This document shows, in pieces, positions 11,520 through 21,854 of a stretch of DNA of 64,000 nt. This stretch comes from Nannobrachium achirus. Taxonomy: Eukaryota; Chordata; Actinopteri; Myctophiformes; Myctophidae. The stretch spans positions 8,592,322 to 8,656,321 of the forward strand of contig OY997655.1 in the NCBI GenBank assembly GCA_963921795.1. Direction: 5' to 3'. The position numbers and the translations under genes are program-made. Below the pieces are notes generated by a model. It saw only the letters and a program-made list of their open reading frames with translations. It did not search any database and was not told where the DNA came from. Numbering within the stretch: position 1 is the first letter of the stretch; every line of letters starts with the position of its first letter.

Positions 11520-12058
11520 AATCTGTGGGAAGTATGAGTCTCTGATGTCTTGGTATAGTGGGCAGGTGGTCAGTATGTGTCTCTGATGTCTTGGTATAGT
11601 GGGCAGGTGTTCAGTATGTGTCTCTGATGTCTTGGTATAGTGGCCAGGTGGTCAGTATGTGTCTCTGATGTCTTGGTATAGTGGCCAGGTGGTCAGTATG
11701 TGTCTCTGATATCTTGGTATAGTGGCCAGGTGGTCAGTATGTGTCTCTGATGTCTTGGTATAGTGGGCAGGTGTTCAGTATGTGTGTCTTGATGTCTTGG
11801 TATAGTGGGCAGGTGGTCAGTATGTGTCTCTGATGTCTTGGTATAGTGGCCAGGTGGTCAGTATGTGTCTCTGATGTCTTGGTATAGTGGCCAGGTGGTC
11901 AGTATGTGTCTCTGATGTCTTGGTATAGTGGGCAGGTGGTCAGTATGTGTGTCTGATGTCTTGGTATAGTGGGCAGGTGGTCAGTATGTGTGTCTGATGT
12001 CTTGGTATAGTGGGCAGGTGGTCAGTATGTGTGTCTGATGTCTTGGTATAGTGGGCAG
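11520..12058. repeat. 41-bp minisatellite (TCTTGGTATAGTGGGCAGGT)
   Basis: About 13 head-to-tail units vary between GGGCAG and GGCCAG. The array resumes for part of a unit at 13260-13278, beyond the hAT element that split it. Confidence 0.93.
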
Positions 12059-13259
12059 TAGGGGTGCAACGGTTCACGGTATAAAACCGAACCGTACGGT
12101 ACGCCCTGCACGGTTCAATACGCCTTTATGAACCGCGGACTTTCGGTTTTGCAATTAATTAATTTCTTACAGCTGGACAGCCACTGTGCATCGTGCACAA
12201 GACAATCTCCACTTAACCCCGCTCCGCGATTAAACACGCACTAATGTCCAATCACCGTAGCCCTCCTACTCTGTAACAAGAGCGACATTCACACTCGCAG
12301 CAGAGCAGAGCAGTTGAGTCCTCACAGAGATGGAAACACAAAACGAAGCCAGTCTTGGTAGTCGCTAAACTGTGCAGTGCGGAGCACACGCACTGTAGGC
12401 TAGTTGTTGTAACATGGAGAACAAGTCCAGGAGAAATCTGCTTGTTGTTGTTAGTCCCATACATCATTACAGACTGTTTTTAGACTGGCCATAGCAGGCA
12501 GCGTCAGCAAGCAACAAAGCCAAACGTAGCGTAGCCCCCAGCCAGTGTCAGACACCCGCTTGTCTCAGTGGCTCTGTGGCTGCATAGTGGAGGGACAACG
12601 CATGGTGTGCTGCCATGTCTGATTATTATAAGCCACGTTGAGCTTGTTTTTATGTAAAGTTGCTTGTATGCTAAATAATGGTGGATGCGGTGGTGAGCTT
12701 GTAGATCGGCTCGGCCACTTTCAAATAGCCGACGTATATAGGTTTAAAGACCTCACGTGGCCTATATTCACTTATTTAAGCCTTGTTTTCATAGACCTGG
12801 TTGCTTATTCCTCTCGCAAAATCTGGCCACACAGTGAACACACTCACACTCGTCTATTTTGGTTATAGTAATGACTGAAAACTTACAGAGGCTATTTGCT
12901 CAAGCTTGAAGCCTACTATAGTATCTATTGTTGTGTGCAAAACAATTTGTTCATAAATAAAGCACCTTGTAACTGAAGACGACGGCCAATAGGCCTATTG
13001 ATGATAATGATAATAGAAAAGAAAATCTTTTTTCCCCCTTTTTATTTTAATTTTATATTGTTATTTTTTTTTACCCACGTTAAGGCTAAGAGGCACTGTC
13101 ATAATTCAATTTGCTTAGAAGCAAAATAAAAATAGATTTTTGGAAAGTCAAACTTCTTGTTTTTTTTTATGGAAAACACGTACCGAACCGTACCGAAACC
13201 GTGACCCCAAAACCGAGGTACGAACCGAACCGTGGACTACACGAACCGTGGCACCCCTA
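12059..13259. mobile_element. hAT-type non-autonomous element inserted in the minisatellite
   Basis: The ends are TAGGGGTGCAACGGTTC and GAACCGTGGCACCCCTA. An exact 8-bp duplication GTGGGCAG flanks it (12051-12058 and 13260-13267), taken from the minisatellite unit. It is 1,201 bp long. Subterminal ACCGTACGGTAC-type repeats are present and no transposase frame survives. A half hairpin (GAGCTTGTAGATCGGCT) lies at about 12692-12730. Confidence 0.93.
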
Positions 13260-13554
13260 GTGGGCAGGTGGTTAGAAAGTCCCATGTTCTGCTGGGGAAA
13301 CTGCACGACAGGGCATTTCTGTATGGATGGACAGTCTTGGTCAATATAAGTAGGAAAATGCATAGACATGGCAAGGGACTAAGGGATTCTGCGTCGCTTA
13401 CGCTTACTAAAACTAAAACTTTTCAGGTGACTAAATTATGACTAAAACTAAAATACATTTTATTCAAAAGACTGACTAAAACTAAATCAAAATTTGCTGT
13501 CAAAAACAACACTGGGCGGATGAGGTGTTATGTTGTTTAGTGCGGAGTTGTCCT

Positions 13555-13644
13555 TTAGTTGCCCTGCCCCCTCTGGTGACTGATATACTCCCTGCGGGAT
13601 CAACAAAGGTATATCTATCTATCTATCTGTCTATCTATCAATCT
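13555..13644 (+). mobile_element. LINE-like 3' tail with (ATCT)n end
   Basis: The phrase CTCCCTGCGGGATCAACAAA leading into TATCTATCTATC repeats resembles the 3' tail of fish L2/CR1-type LINEs or SINEs that borrow it. Only the tail is present. Confidence 0.5.
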
Positions 13645-14390
13645 AGAACGAAAAGGAACATTTTCTAAACACGCAAGGTTTCCACCTGACCGAGACAATA
13701 TGAAAGGTCCACAGGTGTGAGAGGAGGAAGCCATTTAAGAGCAGACACCTCAGGACCGGGGTCTGGATGACACGGATGTCTCCGTTCAACGTGTTCCCCC
13801 GTCCAACATATGGAGCCGCCAACGGACAGCTAGCATGATGGACGACATCTGTCAAACAGCACTGAGCGCTGCTATTACTAGACTGGCTGTGAGGGCCAAA
13901 TATATCCTCGCCGTTTGATCTCTCCTGGTACTCGAAAGAGAGAGAAATTAACTTTACATAGCAGGCCACCACAGAATACTTGATCTCATAACAAAGGACA
14001 TAACTAAACTAGGGAGGTCCCGATGCTCCCGATCCCGATCACATCCCGATTCGATCCCGATCCTTCCCGATCCGATCTTTCGGCAATGCATTAAGGAAAA
14101 AGAAAAGGAAAAATGATTTTATGATGTCCCTTAAGGTTGTTTTATTTATTTATTTATATAACAGTATCCATTCTATCCAAGCGTCTTTTTTCACTTAGTG
14201 CAACATTGTATCAAAACAAATTAAAAACAAGTAAGACTCCCTAATCGGGAGATAAGCGACCATCAGGTCGCAGCGTGATTTTAGGGTAAAATGTGTAGGA
14301 GCAGTGTCCAAAAATGTGTTTTAAAAAATCGGCCTGAAGGTGGCGCTAAATGGGACAGATCCGTGTTGATGACATGAGTGTAGACATAGT

Positions 14391-15840
14391 GGCCCTCATT
14401 TATCAATGGAGTGTAAAAACTGGTCTATTTTTTTCACCAAATTTTGCGTAGGGCAACGTGTGCACGGCATTTATCAATGCTTCCTAAACAGACACACCTG
14501 CCCTACATTTGATCCCAGCGTTGATAAATGCGCAGGCTGAAATTTAAATAACACGCCCTTAATTATTCTAGAAACGCCCCGATTTTACGACCAGAACAAT
14601 CCGAATACGACCTAACAACCAAAGAAAAGCTATGTCCGCGTCCCACACAGACCACGCACACATGCACGCACGCACGCACACACCTACACACGAAACTAGG
14701 CTACTTGGAACAGCAGCATTTTGGTTTACACAGCAGTCTTTGACAGTGGAAACGTGGGATTAACCAACGGTACAATTTTTGACAAGGACGCTATAGCACT
14801 GCAGCCGACATGAATGACACAAGTCACTGCCATGAATACTTTTGGATATTAATTTAAACCATAACCTACCCGTGCCGTGCGTGCGCAGACAGAGCGCGTT
14901 CATTTGGTTACAAGCAATCATAATTCCCCATGGCCATGATCTCGCGGCTCGCCACGTCGGGTTTCCAGCATAGTGTACAATAGCTAGGCTACTGTATAAA
15001 TTGAGAGACCCCACGGTTACGTTTTGGATATTAATTTAACCCAATTTCGGCGACGAGCGCTATGCACGTTTGAGTGCTTAAACTAGCAATCATGTAGGTG
15101 GGTCTACCGTTGCTGTGCGCTGGTCTTCTCCCCGGTGGGCCGTGGACCATAGAGTTATAGCCGTGGACCCCCAAATAAATCATCCGCAGCGTGCGTGCTG
15201 AGCGTGCGGGCTGGGCACAGCCAAGCCAGGTTGGACCTTCGGTTTTATCCATATTTAAAAGGACTCAAGACTCACAGCGGCGTCGCGCTGGGCCCGAAAA
15301 TGCTCTCGCATGCGTTCGTATCTGTGCTTGTTCTGAGCCAGATCTCCAATCTTAAGATTTATTCTGTTAAAGCAATTAACAGTAGATTTCTTCCATATAT
15401 AATTTAAATATATATGGAAGAAATCTACTGTTAATTGCTTTAACAGAATAAATCTTAAGATTGGAGATCTGGCTCTTAATGCTTGTCATTGTAACTTGAA
15501 AATAAAATCGGCGTGAATGTCCATGATGTAGCCGGCTATAGGCTATGCTTTTATAAAATGTTATATTTTCACAGGATTATTTATTATTGTGTTGGATATA
15601 CATTTTCGAGTGGATACATGTGTCCATTGCCTGTCAGATAATTAAACAATGGTGCTCCGCACGTCTACAATGGAACAAAGTGGTGTAGGATGATTCCTAC
15701 ACCACCTCAGGACTTGACGTGAGATTTGATCCTACCCTAGACCAAAGTCAAAGTCAAGTTGAAATGATAAATGCCGAGACTTGCCTAAATTTCGGTGTAC
15801 ACCCAAATTTTGATCTGCACCACGTTGATAAATGAGGGCC
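14391..15840. mobile_element. PIF/Harbinger-like non-autonomous element, 3-bp TSD
   Basis: The termini are GGCCCTCATTTATCAA and TTGATAAATGAGGGCC, flanked by AGT on both sides (14388-14390 and 15841-15843). GGCC-start ends and a 3-bp duplication fit the PIF/Harbinger superfamily. It is 1,450 bp with no transposase frame recognised. A perfect hairpin is embedded at 15335-15475. Confidence 0.8.
15335..15475. repeat. Perfect 141-bp hairpin
   Basis: The arms begin GAGCCAGATCTCCAATCTTA and end in its exact complement. They are about 65 bp each with a short AT-rich centre (AATTTAA). I see no mismatch. Perfect symmetry implies either recent formation or an assembly or cloning fold-back. Confidence 0.9.
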
Positions 15841-16546
15841 AGTGTGTACCGATTTGCGTGATTTTTGGCCAAAAATGTAGGCTGTGTCCATAAATGTGTT
15901 TTGCAAGAACCAGCCTCATGGTGGCGCTAGAAGAGGGTCATGTGAGAATTGATGGGTTGTGGTTGTGTTTGGCAGGCAAGGAGTGTGTGTGCAAAATTTG
16001 GCATGGATCGGGGCAACGGTTGCGGAGATATGAGCAGGGGAAAAGTGTGACGTGTGACAGACTGACGGACAGCTGGTCGAGGTTTTGATAGTAAATGCGA
16101 CCTGGCGGTTGCAATAAAGCTCATCGGCTTATATATTTTTTAAATGTATAAAGACAAGGTGTTTCCAGATCTTTTTCTCCCGATTCCGATCTTTTGAAAA
16201 CGGCACCGATCTCCCCGATTTCCGATCTCCCGATCCAATCGCGACATCCATAATCTAAACATTTTGCACTCTCCGTGAGAATGTACAAACATTCCTGTGT
16301 CAAACCTTCCACGTTTCATCTCTGCACTGAAAATCCTGAAATCTTTGCACATCTCGCTGCTAATACACCAGATGTTGTTGTTGTCAGTGAAGGAGACACC
16401 TTTGATTCTAGCCTTTATGACTAAAGTCGCAGAGCCCAGGTCCACACATCTTAAACAGATGGACAACAAATCTGCCCCCTGCTGTCTGTTGCTGGGACTC
16501 TTTTACTCTCTCTCGTTTTGTTTCTGTCACCACTATTATCAGTCAG

Positions 16547-16780
16547 CAAATAAACAACACCTTCAGCCATAACCTCAAATAAACAACACCTTCAGCCATA
16601 ACCTCAAATAAACAACACCTTCAGCCATAACCTCAAATAAACAACACCTTCAGCCATAACCTCAAATAAACAACACCTTCAGCCATAACCTCAAATAAAC
16701 AACACCTTCAGCCATAACCTCAAATAAACAACACCTTCAGCCATAACCTCAAATAAACAACACCTTCAGCCATAACCTCG
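16547..16780. repeat. 29-bp minisatellite (AACAACACCTTCAGCCATAA)
   Basis: Eight head-to-tail 29-bp units are practically identical, indicating recent expansion. Confidence 0.95.
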
Positions 16781-17369
16781 CGTCACCAGGCTTTCCTTTG
16801 GTGGCCGGGCTACACCAAACCTTTTCACACACGTCAGTGCGTATGCGGGGAGTGCGTGCACGCGTACTCGCGTTTTGGAAAGATCCAATGTATATCAATT
16901 CAGCTGGCTAGTGGCTACACCAGCCTCAACCTGCATTCACACCAAGAAAAAAAAACACGCCGTAAAAGCGCATAGGAACGCAATTCTGTGCAACTTCAGT
17001 CCGCGAGGCTGTTGATTCACACAGCCACACCTACACGCAGAGCAGCACTGCTTTCATTGGCTTCAAGAGCTCACTCACACACAAGATTTGAATAATGTTG
17101 GTCGAGACGAACTTCATTCAAATTTCCCCGGATATGGCCGAGCTACAGTACCAAGCTCTTTACGTGTGTCAGTGCGTACGTGCGTTTTGGAAAGATCCAA
17201 TGATATTAGGCTACATCAGGCTCAGGCTTTTCGCACACGCACAGACAGTGCACGTGTGCGCGCACATTCTTTGGTTTAGCCCGGCCGTTAAACAGGCTGT
17301 GTCATCCGGTCTAGGCGTGGCCTAAACCGGCAACAGGCCAGTTGTCCATACATGGTCATTCCCCAAAAC

Positions 17370-18480
17370 AAATCCCCTTTTATGCCCATATATGGAGATT
17401 TCTGATATCATCAATCCCAGGCCCTGACTGGCCCAAGAGTCTGCTTTACTCTGATTTACACCCTACCTTCCCCGAAAACATTAATATTAAGTCCATATAT
17501 TTACAGTATATGGATACCAGTAAGACTCCCTAATCGGGAGATAAGCGACCGTTGGTCGCTTATCTCCACAAATAGGCCAAAAGTTTGTTTTACCAATTAT
17601 TACACTCTATGTGAACATTTACATCAACAAATCCCAAGTACTATGCAGAACGACCCATTTCAAGTGTTTAATGTACAACAATATTTAGAAAATAGATCTA
17701 CAAGCTGATGATGTGGCGTGATGTCATACTGTACAATACACAAACAAGCCCTATATAAAGGGGCAATTCTCACCAGGGAAGAGAGCATTGCCTGGAATGT
17801 TGAATCTCCATATATGGAGATAACCTACGCATCACACAAAGTCTGACCTCACCAGCCCATACTTGGGCATGGACGACTTATATCTCCATATACGGAGATG
17901 GCCATATATGGAGATACGATGACATCACAGAGTCCACAGCTGATGATGTGGCATGATGTCATACAATAAACAAACAAGCCCTATATACTGATGCGATACG
18001 ATGACATCACAGAGTCCACAGCTGATGATGTGGCGTGATGTCATACAATAAACAAACAAGCCCTATATACTGATGCGGAGATATGAGCAGGGCAAAGGTG
18101 TGACGTGTGACAGACCGACGGACGGACGGCCGGTGGAGGTTTTCATAGTAAACTGCTCCCTGACGGTCGCAATAAGATGTCCATTTACAGTATGGGCATT
18201 CCCAGATGATGCCCTGTTAGCTAGGGTACCCCCTTATGCCCATATATGGACATCCCCAGGCATCAAACCCAGGCCCTAACTTGCCAAGGCCCTGCTTGGC
18301 TTTACTAATTAACATACGTTGTATGGCCATACATGGAGATCCCTGTCCCAATGTTATCAATATAAAGGCCTATCTGGGAATGCCCATATTTGGTAATGCC
18401 CATATATGAGCATGTTTTGACATAACATTGTTGACTATCATGCAGGGGTCTCCATATATGAGTAACCGGTCCCATATACA
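17370..18480. repeat. CCATATATGG-rich repeat block 1, flanking the RARS1-like array
   Basis: Repeated CCATATATGGAGAT and variants are mixed with duplicated phrases (GATGTGGCATGATGTCATAC, CAAACAAGCCCTATATA). The part from about 18195 to 18480 is repeated at 21380-21660 and, in part, at 24300-24490, so it belongs to the duplicated unit that carries the RARS1-like genes. Confidence 0.75.
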
Positions 18481-18589
18481 TCACTGGCCAGATGGCCAAG
18501 AATTGGCACGACCTTGTGTTGCCCTGAGCTGTCTTACTAGTTTTATTTTACAGACACGGTCGGCCACTGGGCCCCAAATGGCTGTGCTG

Positions 18590-18656
18590 TTTTCTTTTCT
18601 TTTTCTTTTTTTCTTTCTTTTTTTGTTTAAAAAGATTAGTTTTGGGGCTTTTATTC
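18590..18656 (-). terminator. Poly(A) signal and A-rich tract, RARS1-like copy 1
   Basis: Read on the minus strand, AATAAA (18650-18655) lies about 90 bases past the stop codon. It is followed by an A-rich tract (18590-18628, A runs broken by G). The layout is that of a decayed retroposition tail. Equivalent A-rich tracts lie at 21766-21783 and 24597-24620. Confidence 0.65.
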
Positions 18657-18743
18657 CCCAGAATTGCAAGTGTTCTCATAATAACTCCCAAATGTGACTC
18701 ACGTCAGGGCAACCGCACTCGCAATTTCCATAATTGCATCTTT

Positions 18744-20597
18744 CTAGTTGCAGCCCCCTGGGAAGATAAGACAGGCGTCTTCGGGGTTGATGCCCAGGAT
18801 GTGGAAGCCCGCGGCCATGACGGCCGTGGTGGCCTCAGACAGCAGCATCCGGGACATGTCCACCTTCACCACCTGGCCCGTCCGCCGGTCCTTCTCCAAT
18901 ACGCAGTGGTGACTGCGTGAGTAGAAGTCGTTGAAGGCGATCGCCAGCTCGTACATGTACGTGCACAGTGCGTTCGGCTGCAGGTCGTCCGCCATGCGTT
19001 GGAGGACCTCGGGGAAGCGCACCACGCACCTCCCCAGCTTCCACTCCTTGTAGTGTTCCAGCCGCACCTTCTCGGTCGCCGCCGCCCTCCGCAGTGCCTC
19101 CCCGTTCAGGCCAGCCAAGTGCCTGATGGCCCTTATACGCGCGAACGCGTACAGCAGGTACAGCAGGTCCGGCATCCTGTCGAAGGAGAACACATAGTCG
19201 TAGAGGCGGTTGTGCAACAGGTCGGCGTACTTGATGTAGCCGAACGCCAAGGCGCGTTGCGCCCTCTGCTGCTTGTCTGCGCTCAGCGCCTTGTCCCGCC
19301 CGCGCTCCTTCAGCTTGTCCATGGACCTCCTGAGCCCCTCGTCCAGCAGGTCCATCAGCCGCACCGTCTCCCCGGAGGGGGTCTTGAGCTTCTTCCTGTC
19401 CTCGCCCAGCACCACCCCGAAGCCCACGTGTTCGATCCTGGTCGCCCGCGGGTCGTACCAGCCGGCCATCCGGGCGGCGGCGAACTCCAGCTGGAAGTGG
19501 CCCGCCTGGCTGCTGTCCGTCACGTAGATGATGACGTCGGCCTTCTCCTCGCAGATCCGGTGCTTGAGCGCCGCCAGTTCCGAGGTGTCGTACGTATAGC
19601 CACCGTCTGAATTCACCACAGGCAGAGGGCGGGACCTGCCAGGGGCGAACACGACCTTGCGCCCGTCCTCGACCTTCACCAGCCCTTTGTCTTCTAACTC
19701 CTTGACCACGTCGGTCATCAGGTCCTGGTAGAAAGACTCTCCCCTCTCCACGAGCCGGACGTCCAGGCAGTCGTACACCCTCTGGAACTCCTTCCTGGAC
19801 ACGTCGCAGATGAGCTTCCAGGCCTTGGTCAGGTCGTCCTTCTTGCCCTGCAGGTCGATGACGCACTGGTACGCTCGCCTCTTAAAGGCCTCGTCCTGAT
19901 CGAAGCGCTCCTTGGACTCCTTGTAGAAGGCCCGCAGGTCCCCGATGTCCGGGCTGGTGCTCAGGTAGTCAGGGAAGCTGTCCTGCAGGTGGGCGATGAG
20001 CATCCCCAACTGGGTGCCCCAGTCGCCCACGTGGTTCAGCCGGAGCACCTCGTGGCCCAGGAACTCGAACAGGCGACACAGGCTGTCGCCGATGACGGTG
20101 GAGCGCAGGTGGCCCACATGCATCTCCTTGCCGATGTTGGGCGAGGAGAAGTCCACCACCACCTTCTTCTTCGTCTCTGGCGGTGGCGGGCGGACCCCGT
20201 GGACCAGCAGGCCGGACAGCAGGCCGGACACGAAGGTCCTCCTCAGGTGGACGTTGATGTACCCGGGGCCCGCCACCTCCGTCCGCTGGATGAGCTCGTT
20301 GTCGGGCACGGCCCGCTGGATCCTCTCTGCGACCTGTCTGGAACTGGCGCGGCTGCCGCCAGGAGGATTCTTCTCCAGCATCTTGGCGAGGGTCATGGCG
20401 CCGTTGCATTGGTATTCCTCGATCTGGTCCTGCCGCCTGGGCACCACAGACACCAGGCCGGGGTGTCCGTCCACGTCCAGCTCCGGATACGCTGCCCGGA
20501 TGGCCTGGCCCAAGATCTCCCTCAGCCGCTGGTTGATGTTCACCATGGAGGATGATACGCTCCTCGACTCTTCCTCCTGAAGGCTCCTCTTCAGCAT
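18744..20597 (-). CDS. rars1-like: Intronless arginyl-tRNA synthetase-like retrogene, copy 1
   Basis: A single 617-codon open frame is colinear with cytosolic ArgRS, which charges tRNA-Arg. The Met at 20597 is the first ATG after an in-frame TAA. RARS1-like coding ([15 protein letters not shown]) extends a few codons upstream of it, so the N-terminal leucine-zipper part is truncated. An alternative start MVNINQR lies 17 codons in. Visible features: N-terminal add-on domain; [16 protein letters not shown] with the class I HIGH motif as HVGH (residues 160-163); [22 protein letters not shown]; the KMSK-like loop as KLKTPSG; and the C-terminal anticodon-binding domain. About five residues of the conserved DDRGNTAAY region are missing before LLYAF. 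It has no introns, whereas vertebrate RARS1 has many. It lies antisense in the attractin intron. Aminoacylation is doubtful. Confidence 0.9.
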   Translation of the reverse strand: MLKRSLQEEESRSVSSSMVNINQRLREILGQAIRAAYPELDVDGHPGLVSVVPRRQDQIEEYQCNGAMTLAKMLEKNPPGGSRASSRQVAERIQRAVPDNELIQRTEVAGPGYINVHLRRTFVSGLLSGLLVHGVRPPPPETKKKVVVDFSSPNIGKEMHVGHLRSTVIGDSLCRLFEFLGHEVLRLNHVGDWGTQLGMLIAHLQDSFPDYLSTSPDIGDLRAFYKESKERFDQDEAFKRRAYQCVIDLQGKKDDLTKAWKLICDVSRKEFQRVYDCLDVRLVERGESFYQDLMTDVVKELEDKGLVKVEDGRKVVFAPGRSRPLPVVNSDGGYTYDTSELAALKHRICEEKADVIIYVTDSSQAGHFQLEFAAARMAGWYDPRATRIEHVGFGVVLGEDRKKLKTPSGETVRLMDLLDEGLRRSMDKLKERGRDKALSADKQQRAQRALAFGYIKYADLLHNRLYDYVFSFDRMPDLLYLLYAFARIRAIRHLAGLNGEALRRAAATEKVRLEHYKEWKLGRCVVRFPEVLQRMADDLQPNALCTYMYELAIAFNDFYSRSHHCVLEKDRRTGQVVKVDMSRMLLSEATTAVMAAGFHILGINPEDACLIFPGGCN

Positions 20598-20899
20598 TTT
20601 CAGTCTGTATTTCAGACGAGCGTTTTCTTCTTGCAGCTCATCCAGACGGATGGGGGACAGGGACCATTAAATACTACTAAGAAAGGACTGTTATTCACAG
20701 GTTGGAACTAGGACCCGCCAGACTTAAACCGGGATATTTAACGATATGGTCAAGGTAGTCAAAGGTTTGTGTGGTACAAAGATATCTGGGCTGTAAGGCC
20801 AAATATCTTGTGGACTGAATATGAGTTGGCTGAGGTTGGAGTGTCCTTGAAGATCTGTGGATAGTCTTGCTGGAGATCCTCAGGTGCGATGGTTGAATC

Positions 20900-21065
20900 T
20901 GAAGATACCATGGGAATGCGGACTGCTTTTATACCTGCAGTGGTTGAGTAACTTTTGGTGATGTCATGATGACGAGTCAGGGTGGTTGATTGCCTGGCTC
21001 CAGCCCATAGACCCGCCCACTCTTTGAGCGACTGGTTTTGCATAATGAACCTAGAGTTTCTCTGG
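20900..21065 (-). promoter_or_regulatory. Conserved TATA promoter of RARS1-like copy 1
   Basis: On the minus strand, GGTATAAAAGCAGTCCGC (TATA at 20926-20933) lies about 330 bases before the start codon. TGACTCGTCATCATGACATC (AP-1/CRE-like) lies about 35 bases further upstream. The block is conserved at all three copies (24071-24200 and 25234-25340). A transcription start near 20900 is inferred, giving a leader of about 300 bases. Confidence 0.5.
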
Positions 21066-21379
21066 TCTGAGGCAAGACCTGGCCAATGAGAGTCGGAGCC
21101 TCGAAGGAGGGGTTGGGTCTAATGAGACAGCAAATCAGCAGACACAGAAAATCAACAGACACAGTGGTGGGAGGGTGTTCGGGAACTATTGGTTGAGGTT
21201 AGGGTGTCCTTGAAGATTTGTGGATTTATACATGCCCATATATATGGGCATGTTTTGACATAACATTGTTGACTATCCATATACATATGGAGTTCAATAT
21301 TGACGTTTTCGAGGGAGGTATGATGTAATTGTATGCTACTTTGTAAGGGGCCTCGGATTAGATACTACATCACATATGG

Positions 21380-21660
21380 GCATTCCCAGATGATGCCCTG
21401 TTAGGATACACGCTTATGCCCAAATATGGAGATCCCAAGGCATCAAACCCAGGCCCTAAGTCGCCATGGCCCTGCTTGTCTTTAACATACGTTTTATGCC
21501 CATTTATGGAGATTCCTGTCCCAATGTTATCAATATTAAGGATATATCTGGGAATGCCCATATTTGTTAATGCCCATGCATGTTTTGACATAACATTGTT
21601 GACTATCATGCAGGGGTCCCCATATATGAATAACTGGTCCCATATACATCACTGGCCAGA
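21380..21660. repeat. CCATATATGG-type repeat block 2
   Basis: This copies 18195-18480 (GGGCATTCCCAGATGATGCC, GACATAACATTGTTGACTAT and CATCACTGGCCAGATGGCCA all recur in order). It marks the start of the second RARS1-like duplication unit. Confidence 0.8.
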
Positions 21661-21854
21661 TGGCCAAGAATTGGCGCGACCTTGTGTCGCCCTGAGCTGT
21701 CTTACTAGTTTTATTTTACAGACAGCACGGTCGGCCACTGGGCTCCAATTGGCTGTGCTGTGCTGTTTTTCTTTTTCTTTGTTCAAAAAGATTCGTTTTT
21801 GGGCTTTTTCCCCAGAATTGCAAGTGTTCTGATAATAGAATTCCCAAATGTGAC

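Larger units (their letters stand above)
14006..16250. mobile_element. CCGATC-rich hAT-like element, interrupted by nested insertions
   Basis: The left end is GGGAGGTCCCGATGCTCC and the right end ATCCAATCGCGACATCC, each continuing into CCGATC repeats. They are related as inverted termini. The interior holds unrelated dispersed repeats and the PIF-like element at 14391-15840. The 8-bp duplication is not clear, so the exact limits are uncertain. Confidence 0.5.

Noticed and set aside
19989-20580. Long open frames on the plus strand opposite the RARS1-like genes (also 22155-22853 and 23145-23865)
   Set aside because: They are GC-rich antisense shadows of the ArgRS-like coding sequence, recur identically in both copies, and show no family resemblance.
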